Shown here in pieces: positions 7,779-7,903 of a stretch of 7,903 bases of DNA. Below the pieces are notes generated by a model. The model was not told where the DNA came from, ran no database searches, and saw only the letters and a program-made list of their open reading frames with translations. Position numbers and translations under genes: made by a program. Source of the stretch: Bacteroides sp. (lineage in GTDB: Bacteria > Bacteroidota > Bacteroidia > Bacteroidales > Bacteroidaceae); the NCBI GenBank assembly GCA_019417975.1, contig DYCT01000080.1, forward strand, positions 1-7,903, given 5' to 3'. The stretch's first letter is position 1. Every line of letters starts with the position of its first letter.

Positions 7779-7821
7779 TGTATCAAACGATTGAGATAGT
7801 TAATTAAGAATTATATTTAAG

Positions 7822-7903
7822 ATGAAAAAGCACGTTTTATTAGCTTGTCTTGCTGCTGCCTCTTTGACTTCATTTCCAGTGTCGGCACAGCAGATAGCTT
7901 TCC
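7822..7903 (+). CDS. 5' fragment of a secreted protein, probable PL1 family pectate lyase
   Basis: Only 27 codons and one base are in the window. The start MKKHVLLACLAAASL is a positively charged N-terminus with a hydrophobic core, followed by SFPVSA and a likely signal peptidase I cut before QQ. A Cys at residue 9 follows LLA, but this is too close to the start to be a normal lipobox. After the cut the sequence reads QQIAF, and the last base is C, so the next codon could be Pro. Bacteroidota PL1 pectate lyases commonly begin their mature part with IAFPGAEGFG, which fits all visible residues. The gene diverges from a susC operon whose third gene is of pectin-PUL type, which supports the call. 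There is no clear Shine-Dalgarno before the ATG. The secretion signal is sure; the lyase identity is inferred. Confidence 0.6.
   Translation, partial: MKKHVLLACLAAASLTSFPVSAQQIAF

Larger units (their letters stand above)
7386..7821. other. Divergent regulatory intergenic region between susC-like gene and PL1-like gene
   Basis: A 436-bp AT-rich interval between two diverging genes. It contains a candidate -7 element for each direction (7460-7467 minus, 7771-7778 plus), a 63-bp interrupted palindrome (7558-7620), a 14-bp direct repeat pair (7401-7414 and 7511-7524) and five copies of the word TCGTA counted over both strands. The only long open frame (minus strand, about 7526-7786, needing a TTG start) encodes a low-complexity Lys/Asn/Thr/Ile peptide and looks spurious. 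I found no tRNA or recognisable riboswitch. Confidence 0.7.

Noticed and set aside
7526..7786. 86-residue open frame on the minus strand in the divergent intergenic region
   Set aside because: It needs a TTG start, has no ribosome site, has a low-complexity Lys/Asn/Thr/Ile composition typical of AT-rich non-coding DNA, and lies across the palindrome and the divergent promoter.
7822..7848. Lipoprotein signal (LLAC) in the PL1-like gene
   Set aside because: The Cys is at residue 9, too near the start for a lipoprotein signal peptide, and the hydrophobic core continues after it to a normal VSA-QQ cleavage site.

Overview
The window looks like Bacteroides (Bacteroidota, gut type) chromosome and contains the core of a polysaccharide utilisation locus (PUL). 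Three signs support this. First, there is an adjacent SusC-like/SusD-like pair. Second, the lipoproteins carry Bacteroidota-type signals. Third, promoter-like sites fit the Bacteroides TAnnTTTG -7 consensus rather than the E. coli -10, and translation starts have weak or no Shine-Dalgarno sequence.

Layout: bases 1-337 are non-coding and hold a short 22-bp tandem repeat cut by the left window edge and a likely terminator for the minus-strand operon. Three minus-strand genes follow, transcribed right to left: susC-like (4080-7385), susD-like (2096-4054) and a 577-residue lipoprotein (338-2071) with fibronectin-like domains and a C-terminal beta-helix-like half (DUF4957/DUF5123 type). The gaps between them are only 25 and 24 bp, so they are probably one transcription unit. 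The 436-bp interval 7386-7821 is a divergent control region. It holds one candidate promoter in each direction, a 63-bp interrupted palindrome, a 14-bp repeat pair and recurrent TCGTA words. At the right edge a plus-strand gene starts at 7822. Only 27 codons are visible: a signal peptide followed by QQIAF and a first base compatible with Pro, which matches the start of mature Bacteroidota PL1 pectate lyases.

How the parts would work together: the third-position lipoprotein and the SusD lipoprotein would capture glycan at the cell surface, SusC/SusD would import oligosaccharides through the outer membrane with TonB energy, and the divergent gene would supply a lyase. The likely substrate is pectin (homogalacturonan or a related galacturonan). 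This is inferred from the DUF4957/DUF5123 architecture and the truncated lyase start, not shown directly. From memory, the order resembles the BT4112-BT4115 part of a B. thetaiotaomicron pectin PUL; I could not check that. No regulator gene lies in the window. I see no clearly new system; the least explained parts are the structured divergent intergenic region and the edge repeat.
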